Below, piece by piece: positions 12,407-23,060 of a DNA stretch of 64,000 nucleotides. The stretch covers positions 24,319,501-24,383,500 of the forward strand of contig JAVHKY010000003.1 of the NCBI GenBank assembly GCA_035079385.1, in the 5' to 3' direction. The stretch comes from Aspidiotus rigidus (taxonomy: Eukaryota; Arthropoda; Insecta; Hemiptera; Diaspididae). The translations under genes and the position numbers were made by a program. Each line of letters starts with the position of its first letter. Within the stretch, counting starts at the first letter, position 1. The notes beneath the pieces were generated by a model. That model saw only the letters and a list, made by a program, of their open reading frames with translations, was not told the origin of the DNA and did not search any database.

Positions 12407-14971
12407 ATAAACGCGAAAGACGAATACTCCGAAGTGGAGTAAAGCATGCAAACAGCAGAAAAATAAAAGACGACGAGCGCTTTCGGTTAATAAACCATCT
12501 TCAAACCTGAAATGAAAGCAACTGACGAACAAATGAGAAAAACGAGGTATTGAGATCATCCAAACGAGAAATCGCGGTGTGAGTCATAAACCAGTTCGAT
12601 CAAGCCATCTTCCGAATGTACGAGTTGAGTACAGTGATACCGTTGGTGTTGAGATGACGCATTATCTCTATATTCTCGAGGGCGATGCGCTTACGGTAGG
12701 AATTCTCCTTATGGAGGAGCTTTTCGGATCCCTCGCGGAAGCTGTGGCCACTGTTTATTAAATGATCTGCAAAAGCTGACTCCCGTAAGTGTCCCTTCTT
12801 CCAAGACTTCAGGTGCTCAGACTCTAACTTTCATTTGGCGGCTAGTCTCACAAATATAAAAGCCTCCACAATCCCCACATTCCAACTTGTAAACACCACT
12901 CCTCTCATCAACAGGTATGGGGTCCGTCAGTCTCACAAACAACCTCATGACTGTGGTAGGGTTGTAGAACGCGTGTCTGAAGCCAAACGGGCGGAAAGCC
13001 CGACCCAATTGGAGGGAGAACTTCCTTAAGAAAGGGAGACTGATCCAACGCAAACGGCGATCACGGATCATGTCTCGGGGGAGGGAGGTGGTGGAGTCAA
13101 GGAGGCTCCTCATAACTTTCCTCCGAACCATCACGTCAACGTCGACATTGACCCCATTCACTCTGGCCAGGTGTTTTATTGTGAATAACTCTTTCTTGAA
13201 GGCAGACTGACTCAAAGGAATACGCGTCAGTCTGTGAACTAGGCTGTGAAAAGCAGCCATCTTATGAGCAACAGGACCGAACGAACCACCGTGGACTAAA
13301 ACATCGGTCGTAGTATCTTTCCTGTAAATTCCAAACTTATGGATACCGTCTATTATAGAGGTCGATAAATCCAAAAAGTTAATGGAAAATACCCCTACTT
13401 CCAACGTAAATTTGATGGAAGGGTACCAGGAATTGAGATACTTCAGAAACTCACCAAGGTGATCTGGGGGACCAGTCCAGGTACATAGAACGTCATCAAC
13501 GTACCCTTGCCAATAATGAATATGATTAAGTAGCACCTGGTTCGAGGAAAAGAGGTCAAGTTCAAACTTAGACATGAAGATTTCGGATATTAGAGAGCCT
13601 AGTGGTGATCCAATGGGGATCCCTACTTCATCAGTCGAAAAATTTCCCTTCAAATTTACAGTAGTTGGGGGACCAGCAAGTATTCAGAAGATCGAAAAAT
13701 TCATGAAGCTCATTATGAGGAATGTTGGCTTTGACGAGTAGCTCACCCATACGCTGGATAGTAGCAGCCTTAGGAATATTCGGGAACAAACCAACAACAT
13801 CAAACGAGCATATGGTCGTTCCCGGGGGAAGACTTACATCCTTGAGGACGTCAGTTAAAGAGGCCGAATTCAAGACCGAATGAGGAGATTCAAAATCAAT
13901 TCGATTTTTGAACCAACGGTCAAGGAATTTAGCAAGGAGGTAGGTAGGAGAGGAGACGAAAGAAACAACAGGTCGCATCGAGGTATTGTTCTTATGCGAG
14001 GGCTTTTTTCAAAGCAGGAGTTTTGATAACCGTCTCACTCCTGTTGATGACACTCCTGACTTCTTTGACGTGCTCAGGAAAGCTGAATCCTCACTCTCTT
14101 TAGCACCACATTGCTGTAGGACTTTATGGACCTTAGAAGAATAGGCCGACCTCTCCATCACTACAACAGCGTTGCCCTTGTCAGCCTTAGTGACGATTAA
14201 ATCTCTCTCTTTCATCTTCCTCCTTAAACCCTGAATCACTCCTCCCAATTTATTACTCATGCAAGGGAGGGGGTTATTACGGACTAATTCGGCACAACTT
14301 TCTGGGTATTAAAACCAGGACCAATCTTGACCGCAAGATCCGCAACAACATTCGCCAAGGTTTTATCATTCTTGAGGGGAGGCATACTGAACTTCAAACC
14401 TTTCTCAAGGAGGGCTGTTTCGTCACTATTAAACACTACCTGACTACTATTTATGAGGGGGGATGGAATTTATGAACAACAACACCATCACTCACCCCTT
14501 CCTCAACCACATCCTCATGAACCGTCATTAAAGAGGACAACTTCTTATTTTTCTTCTCCTTCAAATTCACCTCAAACTTCCGACACTTTTCATTGACGTC
14601 CCGCATAAAGTAATTAAACTCAGGGGGGAGGAGGGAGGAGCATGCCGGAGAGTCTCGAATGGACCATAAGGTTTAATCTAATCGTAATATTAAATTTACC
14701 ATACCATCTTCGCAAATCTGTTCTGATCCACTTTTCCCTCACATAATTTTCCAGTTTTTTAGTCGTAACCTTACAATCGGAATAAAACCGGAATTTAACG
14801 AACTTGGGTCTCAAATGCAACACCGAACACCGACGAAGAAACCAAATATGAGAGGAAAACGAAGCGCGTTGCTTCCGAAATTTCAGAAAAAGGAACTCTA
14901 AATACGCCGCAGAAGCGTTCTCAATTAAACGAATCCGTTCCTTCAAGTTACTTGAAGGAACGGATTCGTTT
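12407..14971 (-). mobile_element. PLE E: nearly full-length, single copy, minus strand
   Basis: A 2.57-kb Penelope-like element inserted in the FB-1 left arm between 12-bp duplications. It is the only copy here with the N-terminal PLE domain. The order on the minus strand is N-terminal region (14946-14620), RT (about 14260-13100), connector and GIY-YIG (about 13050-12580), and a 3' tail with the hairpin-GAAA motif (12475-12505). Its 5' end is a perfect inverted repeat (14925-14973) instead of a second PLE copy. Confidence 0.85.
12560..14946 (-). pseudogene. PLE E protein: N-domain, RT, GIY-YIG (several frame breaks)
   Basis: The minus strand contains these blocks. 14946-14620 carries LRPKFVKFRFYSDCKV and VREKWIRTDLRRWYGKFN, the N-terminal PLE region, then LNLMVHSRLSG. 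14260-14009 carries the RT start, VTKADKGNAVVVMERSAYSSK. 13978-13631 carries MRPVVSFVSSPTYLLAKFLDRW and motif A SFDVVGLFP. 13653-12817 carries motif B GIPIGSPLGSLISEIF, motif C QGYVDDVLCTW and GVYKLECGDCGGFYICETSRQ. The YVDD core is intact, but the nuclease YIG reads YIC and the conserved Gly-Arg reads SR. The chain is interrupted near 14300-14620, 13990 and 12820. The protein is not functional as it stands. Confidence 0.82.
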
Positions 14972-14973
14972 AA
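14925..14973. repeat. Perfect 24-bp palindrome at the PLE E 5' end
   Basis: Arms 14925-14948 and 14950-14973 are exact reverse complements separated by one base (T at 14949). The left arm lies in the PLE N-terminal coding region. The right arm overlaps the first two bases of the right-hand target duplication. The arms start TTAAACGAATCC. Confidence 0.95.
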
Positions 14974-14983
14974 AATTCATTCA
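14972..14983. repeat. Target-site duplication, right copy (PLE E)
   Basis: AAAATTCATTCA, matching 12395-12406. The fold-back arm sequence resumes immediately after it. Confidence 0.85.
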
Positions 14984-16379
14984 CTTGATGCGTCATATCT
15001 TCCAGTGCAACATATTTTAGTATCAGCGTCCTCGGTGAGGTGGAATATTTCCAAAAAATCAATTTTGATGAATTTTTATGATTTTTTCGTCAATAGCGGG
15101 GTAAGCTATCACTTCTACCGCAATAGACCGCGTGAAATCAATAGTGAGTGTTCGGGTTGAATATAATACGTACTCCTGACATTCATTTTCTCTACTTTAA
15201 AATGTTCATTTTTCTTTTTCCTCGAATTGTAGCGGTACAAACTGTGTTAGTGGGAGCTGCGCACTTGCGTGAAGTGAAAGAACCCCTTTTCAATATAATG
15301 GGACAATACTTCAAAAACAAAGTAGGTATGTAATTCAACAAGAAGATCGTCTTCTGTTGTACGCTAGTGGCGAGAGAACGGCAATTGCCGCGCGTTCAAT
15401 CGAAACGGGAGAAAACGCGAAAATTCTCGTTTCATTATACCATTGGAAGAGAATGATGCCAAAACGGAAATTGAAAAATCAGGAGCTGATCCTGGAAGAG
15501 CGAGAATTTTTGTTCATTCTCCCGCTCCAATGAGACGCGGGTCGATAGCCGGTCTCTCATCGCGAGCTCACAACAGGAGACGGTCTTCTTGATGTAGTAC
15601 TTTGTCAATAAATTACAATTTTTAAAGTACTGTCCCATTATCTTGGGTGGGGATTCTTCCACTTCACGCAAGTGCTCGGCTCCCACTAACACAGTTTGTA
15701 CCGCTGCGACTTGAGGACAAAGAAAAATAATCATTTTAAAGTAAACAAAATACATATTATTCAGCCCGAACATTGACTATTGATTTCGCGCGGTCTGTCG
15801 CGATAGCAGTGATAGCTTACCCTGCTATTGATGAAGAGATCATAAAAATTCATAAAATTAATATTGATTATTTTGGAAATGTACAACTCATCAAGGTCTG
15901 TGATACTAAAGTATGTTGTACTGGAAGGCATGGCGTATCAAACGAATAAATTCTCCCAGGTACCACCCCCGATTTTCTTTTGTTGAATGAGTTTGAGGTT
16001 CTGTAATTGCCAGGAACTAGAGAAAATATGGATGATTTTTTTTTTTGGGTGGGGGGGGGGAGGGGTAAATAACATGAATGCACGTCCAAAACTTCTGAAA
16101 CGTCTCCCAAGTTTCATCGCGAGAAAATGAGTGTCAGGAGTACGTATTATGCAGCCCGAACGCTGACTATTGATTTCACGCGGTCTATTGCGGTAGCAGT
16201 AATAGCTTACCCCACTATTGAAGAAAAATTCATCAAAATTGATTTTCCACCTCACCGAGGACACTGATACTAAAATATGTCGTACTGGAAGGCATGGCAC
16301 ATCAAATGAATGGATTTTCCCAGGTGTCCGCCCCAATTTTCTTTTGTTCAATGAGTTTAAGTTTTGTAATGCCTAGAAA

Positions 16380-16544
16380 CAGGGCCGTCGAGAGCTCCAG
16401 TCGGACCCATGGCAAGAAACACAGGGGCCCCCCTAAAAAAATATTTTGCGCACCCTCCCCTTGAAAACTAGGGGGCCCTGCGGGCCCCTAACAGAGCCGA
16501 GCCCGGGCACAAAATCCCCAGTTGCCCCCCTCTTGTCAGGCCTG
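16380..16544. mobile_element. hAT-type MITE, 165 bp
   Basis: It starts CAGGGCCGTCGAGAG and ends CTCTTGTCAGGCCTG, imperfect inverted ends typical of hAT elements. It is flanked by the 8-bp duplication CCTAGAAA (16372-16379 and 16545-16552). There is no coding capacity. It sits in the FB-1 right arm. Confidence 0.82.
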
Positions 16545-16682
16545 CCTAGAAAGTAGAGAAAATATGGATGATTGTTTTTGAAAAAGACAACACTCTGAAA
16601 TATCTCTAAGTTTCATCGCTCTACGATCATTATTGTCTGAAATAGATCCATTTGGATTTTAGGCGTAAAAATAGCTCTGCAG

Positions 16683-16818
16683 TAGTGTTGGGGAAAAACC
16701 GGTATTTTTGATTAACCGGTTATACGGTTATTTAGAAACCTAATAACCGGGACCTTAAAGGCAGTTAATCGGTGTTATTTCTATCAACAAAATAACCGGT
16801 TTAACCGATTAAAAACCG
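16683..16818. mobile_element. Small MITE with CCGGTTA motifs, 136 bp
   Basis: It starts TAGTGTTGGGGAAAAACCGG and is built from repeated and inverted AACCGGTTA/TAACCGG motifs. It is flanked by TCTGCAG at 16676-16682 and 16819-16825 (7 bp, 8 with one mismatch). The FB-2 copy has the uninterrupted site CTCTGCAGCCCA near 23840, which shows the empty target. It is probably a hAT MITE. Confidence 0.75.
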
Positions 16819-16925
16819 TCTGCAGCCCATGTGAGTGAGCGGATGGATCCAATTCTTTGGATTTCGAGTTTGCCCACATTTTGCTACTCAGGCCGTTTTC
16901 TCCCTTTACCCAGTCAGAGCCTTTT

Positions 16926-18471
16926 ATGTTTCAATTTATATCACGATGATCTCAGCTCCCTGTGTTCTTCTTACGGGGGTCAAGAGTGCATTTGACCAAC
17001 TCAATAGCATTTCTGATAACTTTACTTCCTGTGTGACGTCACAAATTTTCAGGTACCCTCAAAATTAAAATTTATAGCTCCTGACATAAAGAATCTATGT
17101 TTTGGGACATGACCTATCCGTACTACGGGTGCACACAATTCTTATTACGACATTGAATTCTTTTTTCTTGTTACGGATTCGCAAAACATATTTGAATTTC
17201 AAGGTGAATGAATGCTAAATCGTTTTGTGCGCACTTACCCCGATTCTCCAGATTACAAGCTCGCGATAAAAAAAAGAAAAAAATAATACGTATGTATAAC
17301 ACGATTTTAGAATTCCATTATCACAGGTAGCGTCACAAAGAAAAATAGAGATGAAGCAGGGCCATTGTAGGCGTTCCATACTTCGAGGAAGTGTACGCAC
17401 GTCATCGTCTATTTAAGGACGCGGTTGGCTTAAATAGGTGACAGAAACAAATGGAAAACAACTACCGGTACCATGGGACATCAGAAAGTAATAACCAGCA
17501 CATATCGAAAACGACTAAGAGAGAACGAGATTTCTTCCTGCTCGTTCAGCCGTTTTTTCATTCTTTTTCCCGCCTTTTTCTTTGATTATCCGACCATGCC
17601 TTCTACTAAGTTCTGGTCTAACAGGTAATGGAAAAACCTACAAACTAATTTGATTCAAAAGTAAGATAGAGTTCTTCTGAGTTATGGAGCGAGCGATGTG
17701 AGAAGAAAGAAATTTGCTCCGTGATAAATGTAGTTCGGGTTACGAAGGTTTTATTTTTAAAATATTTTATATAATTCCCGGTGATTCGATTCGTAGAGTA
17801 GTTCGTCGGTCGTCGTCGTCGTTTGCACATTCATCTACTGAATGCCCTATTTATACCTATACGTACATTACAAAGCCGGGAAGAAAAGTCGAATTGTTTC
17901 CGAGTGATATTCGTTGTTTTGGGAAATAATCATGAACTATCCGAGCATAAGAATTATCGTTGCACCAGTCCAAGACTCGCTTCAACCAGCGAACACTTGA
18001 TAGCGAAAACTATTTTTCATCGGGGTAAAAGTCGGTTGCATTTTTTGTCTCCAACAAACAGGGACGTATCGCCTGATTTTTATCGACATTTGCTTACTCT
18101 CCGAAAAGAAAAATACGCATGTAGTTCGATAAAAATGAATAACCACCGTTCGAACATTAATAAAATGAATGGTTTTAATATTTTTCTAGAAAGGTGTGAG
18201 TATCTTTCTGTTATTTTCCGCAAGAATGATGATAGCGTATCCCTTTGCACGGAATTATCAACTCGACTGCACGACTCCTTGGTAGTCGAAACTTAATCAA
18301 CATTTTCCACTCCCTATCATATCTAAATGTAGGGTGAAGCGTTGCACCACCTGCTACTCCCAATGTCATCAGTCACAGGATTACAACAATAGAAATCGCT
18401 ATTATCTAAACTGTTCCAAGCCCGGTCACAGGTCTCCCTTGTGTTTGAAAGCCATTTGTAGTTTGCACAAG
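16926..18471. other. No recognised feature
   Basis: Single-copy-looking sequence. An open frame at 17823-18296 has no recognisable domain or splice context, so I do not call it a gene. Confidence 0.45.
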
Positions 18472-19129
18472 AAAGGCCTTTAGCCGGGTGACGGGGGGAA
18501 AATGGACTTGGTCGGAAAATGTTTCAAATGTCCATCAAAATGTTGTCCCCAATGAGAAAACTCGAAATCCAAAAAATTGGAACCATCGGCTCACTCACAT
18601 GGGCTGCAGAGTCATTTTTAGGCCTAAACTCCAAACGGCTGTATCTCAGGTAATAATGATCGCACAGCAATGAAACTTGGGGACATTTTACTCGTAGTAT
18701 ATGTGAACGTTCATCCATGGTATTTTTTTTCAAAAAAAATCATTCATATGTTCCCTAGTTTCTAGCAATAACAAAACTTCAAACTCAGATTTTAAAAAAA
18801 TAGGGGGGAGGCACCTGGAGAAAATCATTCATTTGAAGCGCCATATCCTCTACTACAACATACATGAGTACCATAGTCCTCGGTGCGGTGGAACATTCCC
18901 AAAAAAATAAATATTTAATGAATTTCTGTGATTTTTCCATGAATAGCGGGGTGAACTACGACTGCTACCGCTATAGACCGCGAAAAATCAATAGTCAATG
19001 ATGGAGCTGAAAAATACGCACACCTTCGGGGGATGAAATGGGAATGTTGATAGACCGAAAATATATTTTTAGTATTTCGTTTATCGATTTGGTCAATTCT
19101 CATGTAAACACATCCACCGATTAGGTGGA

Positions 19130-20170
19130 GTACGTAGATTGAGAAAAATAGTTGAAAAATTCTCCAGTCGCTAGTACAGTCTTAAAATAGTAGAGAAATG
19201 AGAAAATCCACTTTTTCAACCTGAAGAACTGCGATTTTTCATATTTCATTCATCAGTTAGGTCAATTCTTAAGTAAACATATCCACCGAGTTTGAAAGAA
19301 ATAGTCAAAAACTTCTTCAGTCGCTGGAACTTCTGGAAATGACAAGTAATCGAGAAAATTCCCTTTTTCACCCTGGAGGACTGTGAGTTTTGGTATTTCA
19401 TTCATCAAATAGGTCAGTTCTTACGCAAACATGTCCGCCGAGTTTGCAAGAAAATGGTCAAAAAATTCTCCAGTCGCTGGAACGGTCTGGAAATAGCAGA
19501 AAATCGAGGAAGTCCACTTTTTCACTATGGAGAGCTGTGATTTTTCATATTTTGTTTATCAATTACGTCAAAACTTATGTAAATACATCCGCCGAGTTGA
19601 GCAAAAAAAATCAAAAAATTCTCCAGTTTCTGGGATGCCCTGGAAATAGTAAAAACTCTAGGTAATCCACTTTTCCAACATAGAAAACCGTGATATTTTA
19701 TATTCTGTTTATCAATACGGTCAATTTTTATGTAATTACAGCCGCCGAGTTGGAAAAAAATAGTCAATAATTAATTCTCCAGTCGCTGGAACGATCTAGA
19801 AATAGTACCGAATCCAGAAAATCCAATTTTTCAACATGGAGAGCCCTGATTTTTGTTACGTAGGTCAAATCTTATGTTAATGCCTCCGCCGAGTTTGGAA
19901 AAAATAATCAAGAAATTCTCCAGTCGCTGGAATAAACTAAAAATCAAAAATTGAAAATATCTTCTTTTTGAACTTGGAGAATCGTGATTTTTATATTCTA
20001 TTTATCAATGAGGTCAGTTTTTAAGTAAACACATCCCTATTTCGAATAAAATAGTCAATAAATTCTCCAGACGGTCATTGGTATAGTCGATTCTTATAAG
20101 AACACTTACGCCGAGTTTTTAAAAATTTGAAAACAATTCTCTAGTCGTTGGGACGCACTGGAAATATTAA
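19130..20170. repeat. ~153-bp tandem repeats in the FB-2 left arm
   Basis: Each unit carries 'ctccagtcgctgg', then a stretch of 'gaaatag...ccactttttcaac', then 'gtgatttttcatat', then 'gtcaattcttatgtaaacat', then 'ccgccgagtt'. Landmark positions 19168, 19321, 19474 and 19627 are spaced exactly 153 bp. Later units vary (156, then 141 bp). About 6-7 units. Confidence 0.88.
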
Positions 20171-20499
20171 AAAATCAAAGATACACACCCGCCACTATGA
20201 TGCATTTGTTACTTTTTTCCCCTCGAGTCGCAGCGGTACAAATTGTGTTACTGGTAGCCGTGCACTCGCATGATGTGAAGGAATCCTTTCCCGAGACACA
20301 GTAGGAGATAATCATCTCCTTTGTATTATCATGCTCATGAATTCAAATATTTGAAGCATTGTCACCTCAACTTGAGAAGAGATTCCTCCACTTCATGCAA
20401 GTGCACGGCTCCTAGTAACACTTTTTGTACCACTAAAACTTCAGGGGAACAAAAACAAAAATTCTACATTTTTAAGTAAAGGAAATGAATCTTAGGGGT

Positions 20500-21080
20500 G
20501 GGTGTGTATCCTTGGTATTTTACTATTTCCAGAGCGTCCCCGCGACTGGAGAATTTATTTACCATTTTTTCCCAACTCGTAAGATGTACTTACATAAGAT
20601 TTGACCTTATTGATAAACACAATATGAAAAATCACAAGTGGATTACCTGGAGTTTTTACTATCTCCAGGGTATCTCAGAAACTGGAGAATCTTTTGATTA
20701 TTTTTTCCCAACTCGTTCGATATATTTACTAAAGAATTGACCTAATTGATGAATGAAAACCAAAACTCACGGTCCTCCAGGGTGAGAAAGTGAATTCTTT
20801 CGATTATTTGTCATTTCCAGAAGTTCCAGCGCCTGGATAATTTTTTGACTATTTTTTTCAAACTCGGCGTACATGTTTACTTAAGGATTGACCTAATTGA
20901 TGAATGAAATATGAAAAATCGCAGTTCTTCAGGTTGAAAAAGTGGATTTTCTCATTTCTCTACTATTTTCAGACTGTACCAGCGACTGGAGAATTTTTCA
21001 ACTATTTTTCTCAATCTACGTACTCCACCTAATCGGTGGACATATTTACATGAGAATTGACCAAATCGATAAATGAAATA
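20500..21080. repeat. Same ~153-bp repeats, inverted, in the FB-2 right arm
   Basis: Reverse-complement versions of the left-arm units, with landmarks such as 'ccagcgactggagaattt'. There are about 4 units, fewer than on the left, so the two arms differ in repeat number. Confidence 0.85.
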
Positions 21081-21599
21081 CTAAAAATATATTTTTAGTC
21101 TATCAACATTCCCATTTCATCCGCCGGAGGAGTGCGTATTTTTCAGCTCGATCATTGACTATTGATTTCTCGCGGTCAATTGCGGTAGCAGTCATAGTTC
21201 ACCCCACTATTCATGGAAAAATCACAGAAATTCATTAAATATTTATTTTTTTGGGAATGTTCCACCTCACCGAGGACTATGGTACTCATGTATGTTGTAG
21301 TAGAGAGTATGGCGCTTCAAATGAATGATTTTCCCCAGGTGCCTCCCCCCCGATTTTAACAGGGAACCTGTTTTATGGGGGGTTGTTTGAGAAATCTGGC
21401 GTGCGCCGTCCGCCGTGCGCCGTGCGCTGTCCAGCGAAAAACTTAGAAAAAACGACGGCTTCCTTAACGAAGCTAAACGAGGAACGCATGTAACCTGTTT
21501 TATGAGTCAAATAGGATTTCGTATTGAAAATTCAAGGAAGCCTAGACCTACATAAAGCTAGTATAAAGAAGGCCTGGACGTAAAATAAGCCTAGTATAA

Positions 21600-22200
21600 T
21601 GTAGTTTGAAAGTCCAAGTTTTTCTCAAATCTCGAGCTATTTATGATAGGAGGGAGACTTGGGAAAATTTGTCCCCTATCATATATAGCTCGAGAGTCAA
21701 AAGTTTTCCATGTCCCTCTTCTATCATATATAGCTTCAGATTCGAAATTTTTTCCAAGTCCCCCTCCTATCATATATAGCTCGAGGGTCGAAATTTTTTC
21801 TAAGTCCCCCTCCTATTGTATATTCTCGAGAGTCAAAATTCTTCTAAGTCGCTCTCCTATCATATATGGCTCGAGAGTCGAAATTTTAACAGGGAACCTG
21901 TTTTATGGGGGGCTATTTGAGAAATCTGCCGTCCGCCGTGCGCCGTCCAGCGAAAATTTTAGAAAAATTGCGACCCTCGAGCCATATATAATAGGAGAGG
22001 GACTTAGAAAAATTTCGACTCTCGAACTATATATGATAGGAGGGGGACTTAGAAAAAATTTCGACTCTCGAACTATATATGATAGGAGGGGGACTTAGAA
22101 AAAATTTCGACTCTCGAACTATATATGATAGGAGGGGGACTTAGAAAAAATTTCGACTCTCGAGCTATATATGATAGGAGGGGGACTTAGAAAAATGACG
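21600..22200. repeat. ~50-bp satellite block in Y1 (first block)
   Basis: Repeats of 'ctcgagctatatatgatagg' followed by 'agggggacttagaaaaattt' and 'cgactctcgag'. Orientation switches around 21880-21970, where the G/C-rich module interrupts. Both orientations are present. Confidence 0.88.
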
Positions 22201-22269
22201 GCTTCCTTAACGAAGTTAAACGAGGAACGCAGGGAACCTGTTTTATGATTCGAATGAGATTTGGTATTG

Positions 22270-23060
22270 AAAATTCAAGGAAGCCTAGATCATATATAGC
22301 TCGACAGTCGAAATTTTTCTAAGTCCCTCTCCTATCATATATGGCTCGAGAATCGACATTTTTCCAAGTTCCCCTCCTATCATCTATAGCTCGAGATTCG
22401 AAATTTTTCTAAGTTCCCCTCCTATCATCTATAGCTCGAGAGTCGAAATTTTTCTAAGTCCCCCTCCTATCATATATGGCTCGAGAGTCGATATTTTTCT
22501 AAGTCCCCCTTCTATCATATATAGCTCGAGAGTCGAAATTTTTCTAAGTTCCCCTCCTATCATCTATAGCTCGAGAGTCGAAATTTTTCTAAGTCCCCCT
22601 CCTATCATATATGGCTCGAGAGTCGATATTTTTCTAAGTCCCCCTTCTATCATATATAGCTCGAGAGTCGAAATTTTTCTAAGTCCCTCTCCTATCATAT
22701 ATGGCTCGAGGGTCGAAATTTTTCCAAGTTTTTCGCTGGACGGCGCACGGCGGACGGCGGACGGCAGATTTCTCAAATAGCCCCCCATAAAACAGGTTCC
22801 CTGTTAAAATTTCGACTCTCGAGCCATATGTGATAGGAGGGGGACTTGGAAAAATTTCGACTCTCGAGCTATAGATGATAGAAGGGGGACTTGGAAAAAT
22901 TTCGATCCTCGAGCCATATATGATAGGAGAGGGACTTAGAAAAATTTCGACTCTCGAGCTATATAATAGGAGAGAGACAGACCAACTAATCCAAATATAG
23001 CTCGAGAGTCGAAATTTTTCCAAATCCCCCTCCTATCATGTATAGCTCAAGAGTGAAAAT
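22270..23060. repeat. ~50-bp satellite block in Y1 (second block)
   Basis: At least ten units, first in the complementary orientation (22280-22730) and then, after the G/C-rich module, in the other orientation (22800-22970). Adjacent units are highly similar, which suggests recent homogenisation. Confidence 0.88.

Larger units (their letters stand above)
12072..16925. mobile_element. Fold-back element FB-1 (long inverted repeat)
   Basis: The left arm is 12072-12406 plus 14972-about 15432, and is interrupted by a PLE. It is the reverse complement, with divergence, of the right arm, about 15500-16925. Paired landmarks are: 'aaaggctct' at 12073 with 'agagccttt' at the right end; 'aaaattcattca'; 'gtcctcggtgaggtgga'; 'gcggggtaagctat' with its complement near 15815 and 16205; and 'gcggtacaaactgtg' with its complement near 15700. 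The right arm carries a second partial copy of the arm (16090-16370) and two MITEs. No transposase was seen, so it is non-autonomous. The outer limits are estimated to within about 10 bp. Confidence 0.78.

Noticed and set aside
17031..17045. Single TGACGTCA octamer as a regulatory site
   Set aside because: One isolated occurrence with no promoter context is expected by chance at this scale.
17823..18296. 157-codon plus-strand frame
   Set aside because: No recognisable domain, no splice or repeat support, and composition like the flanks. Could be tested with transcripts.
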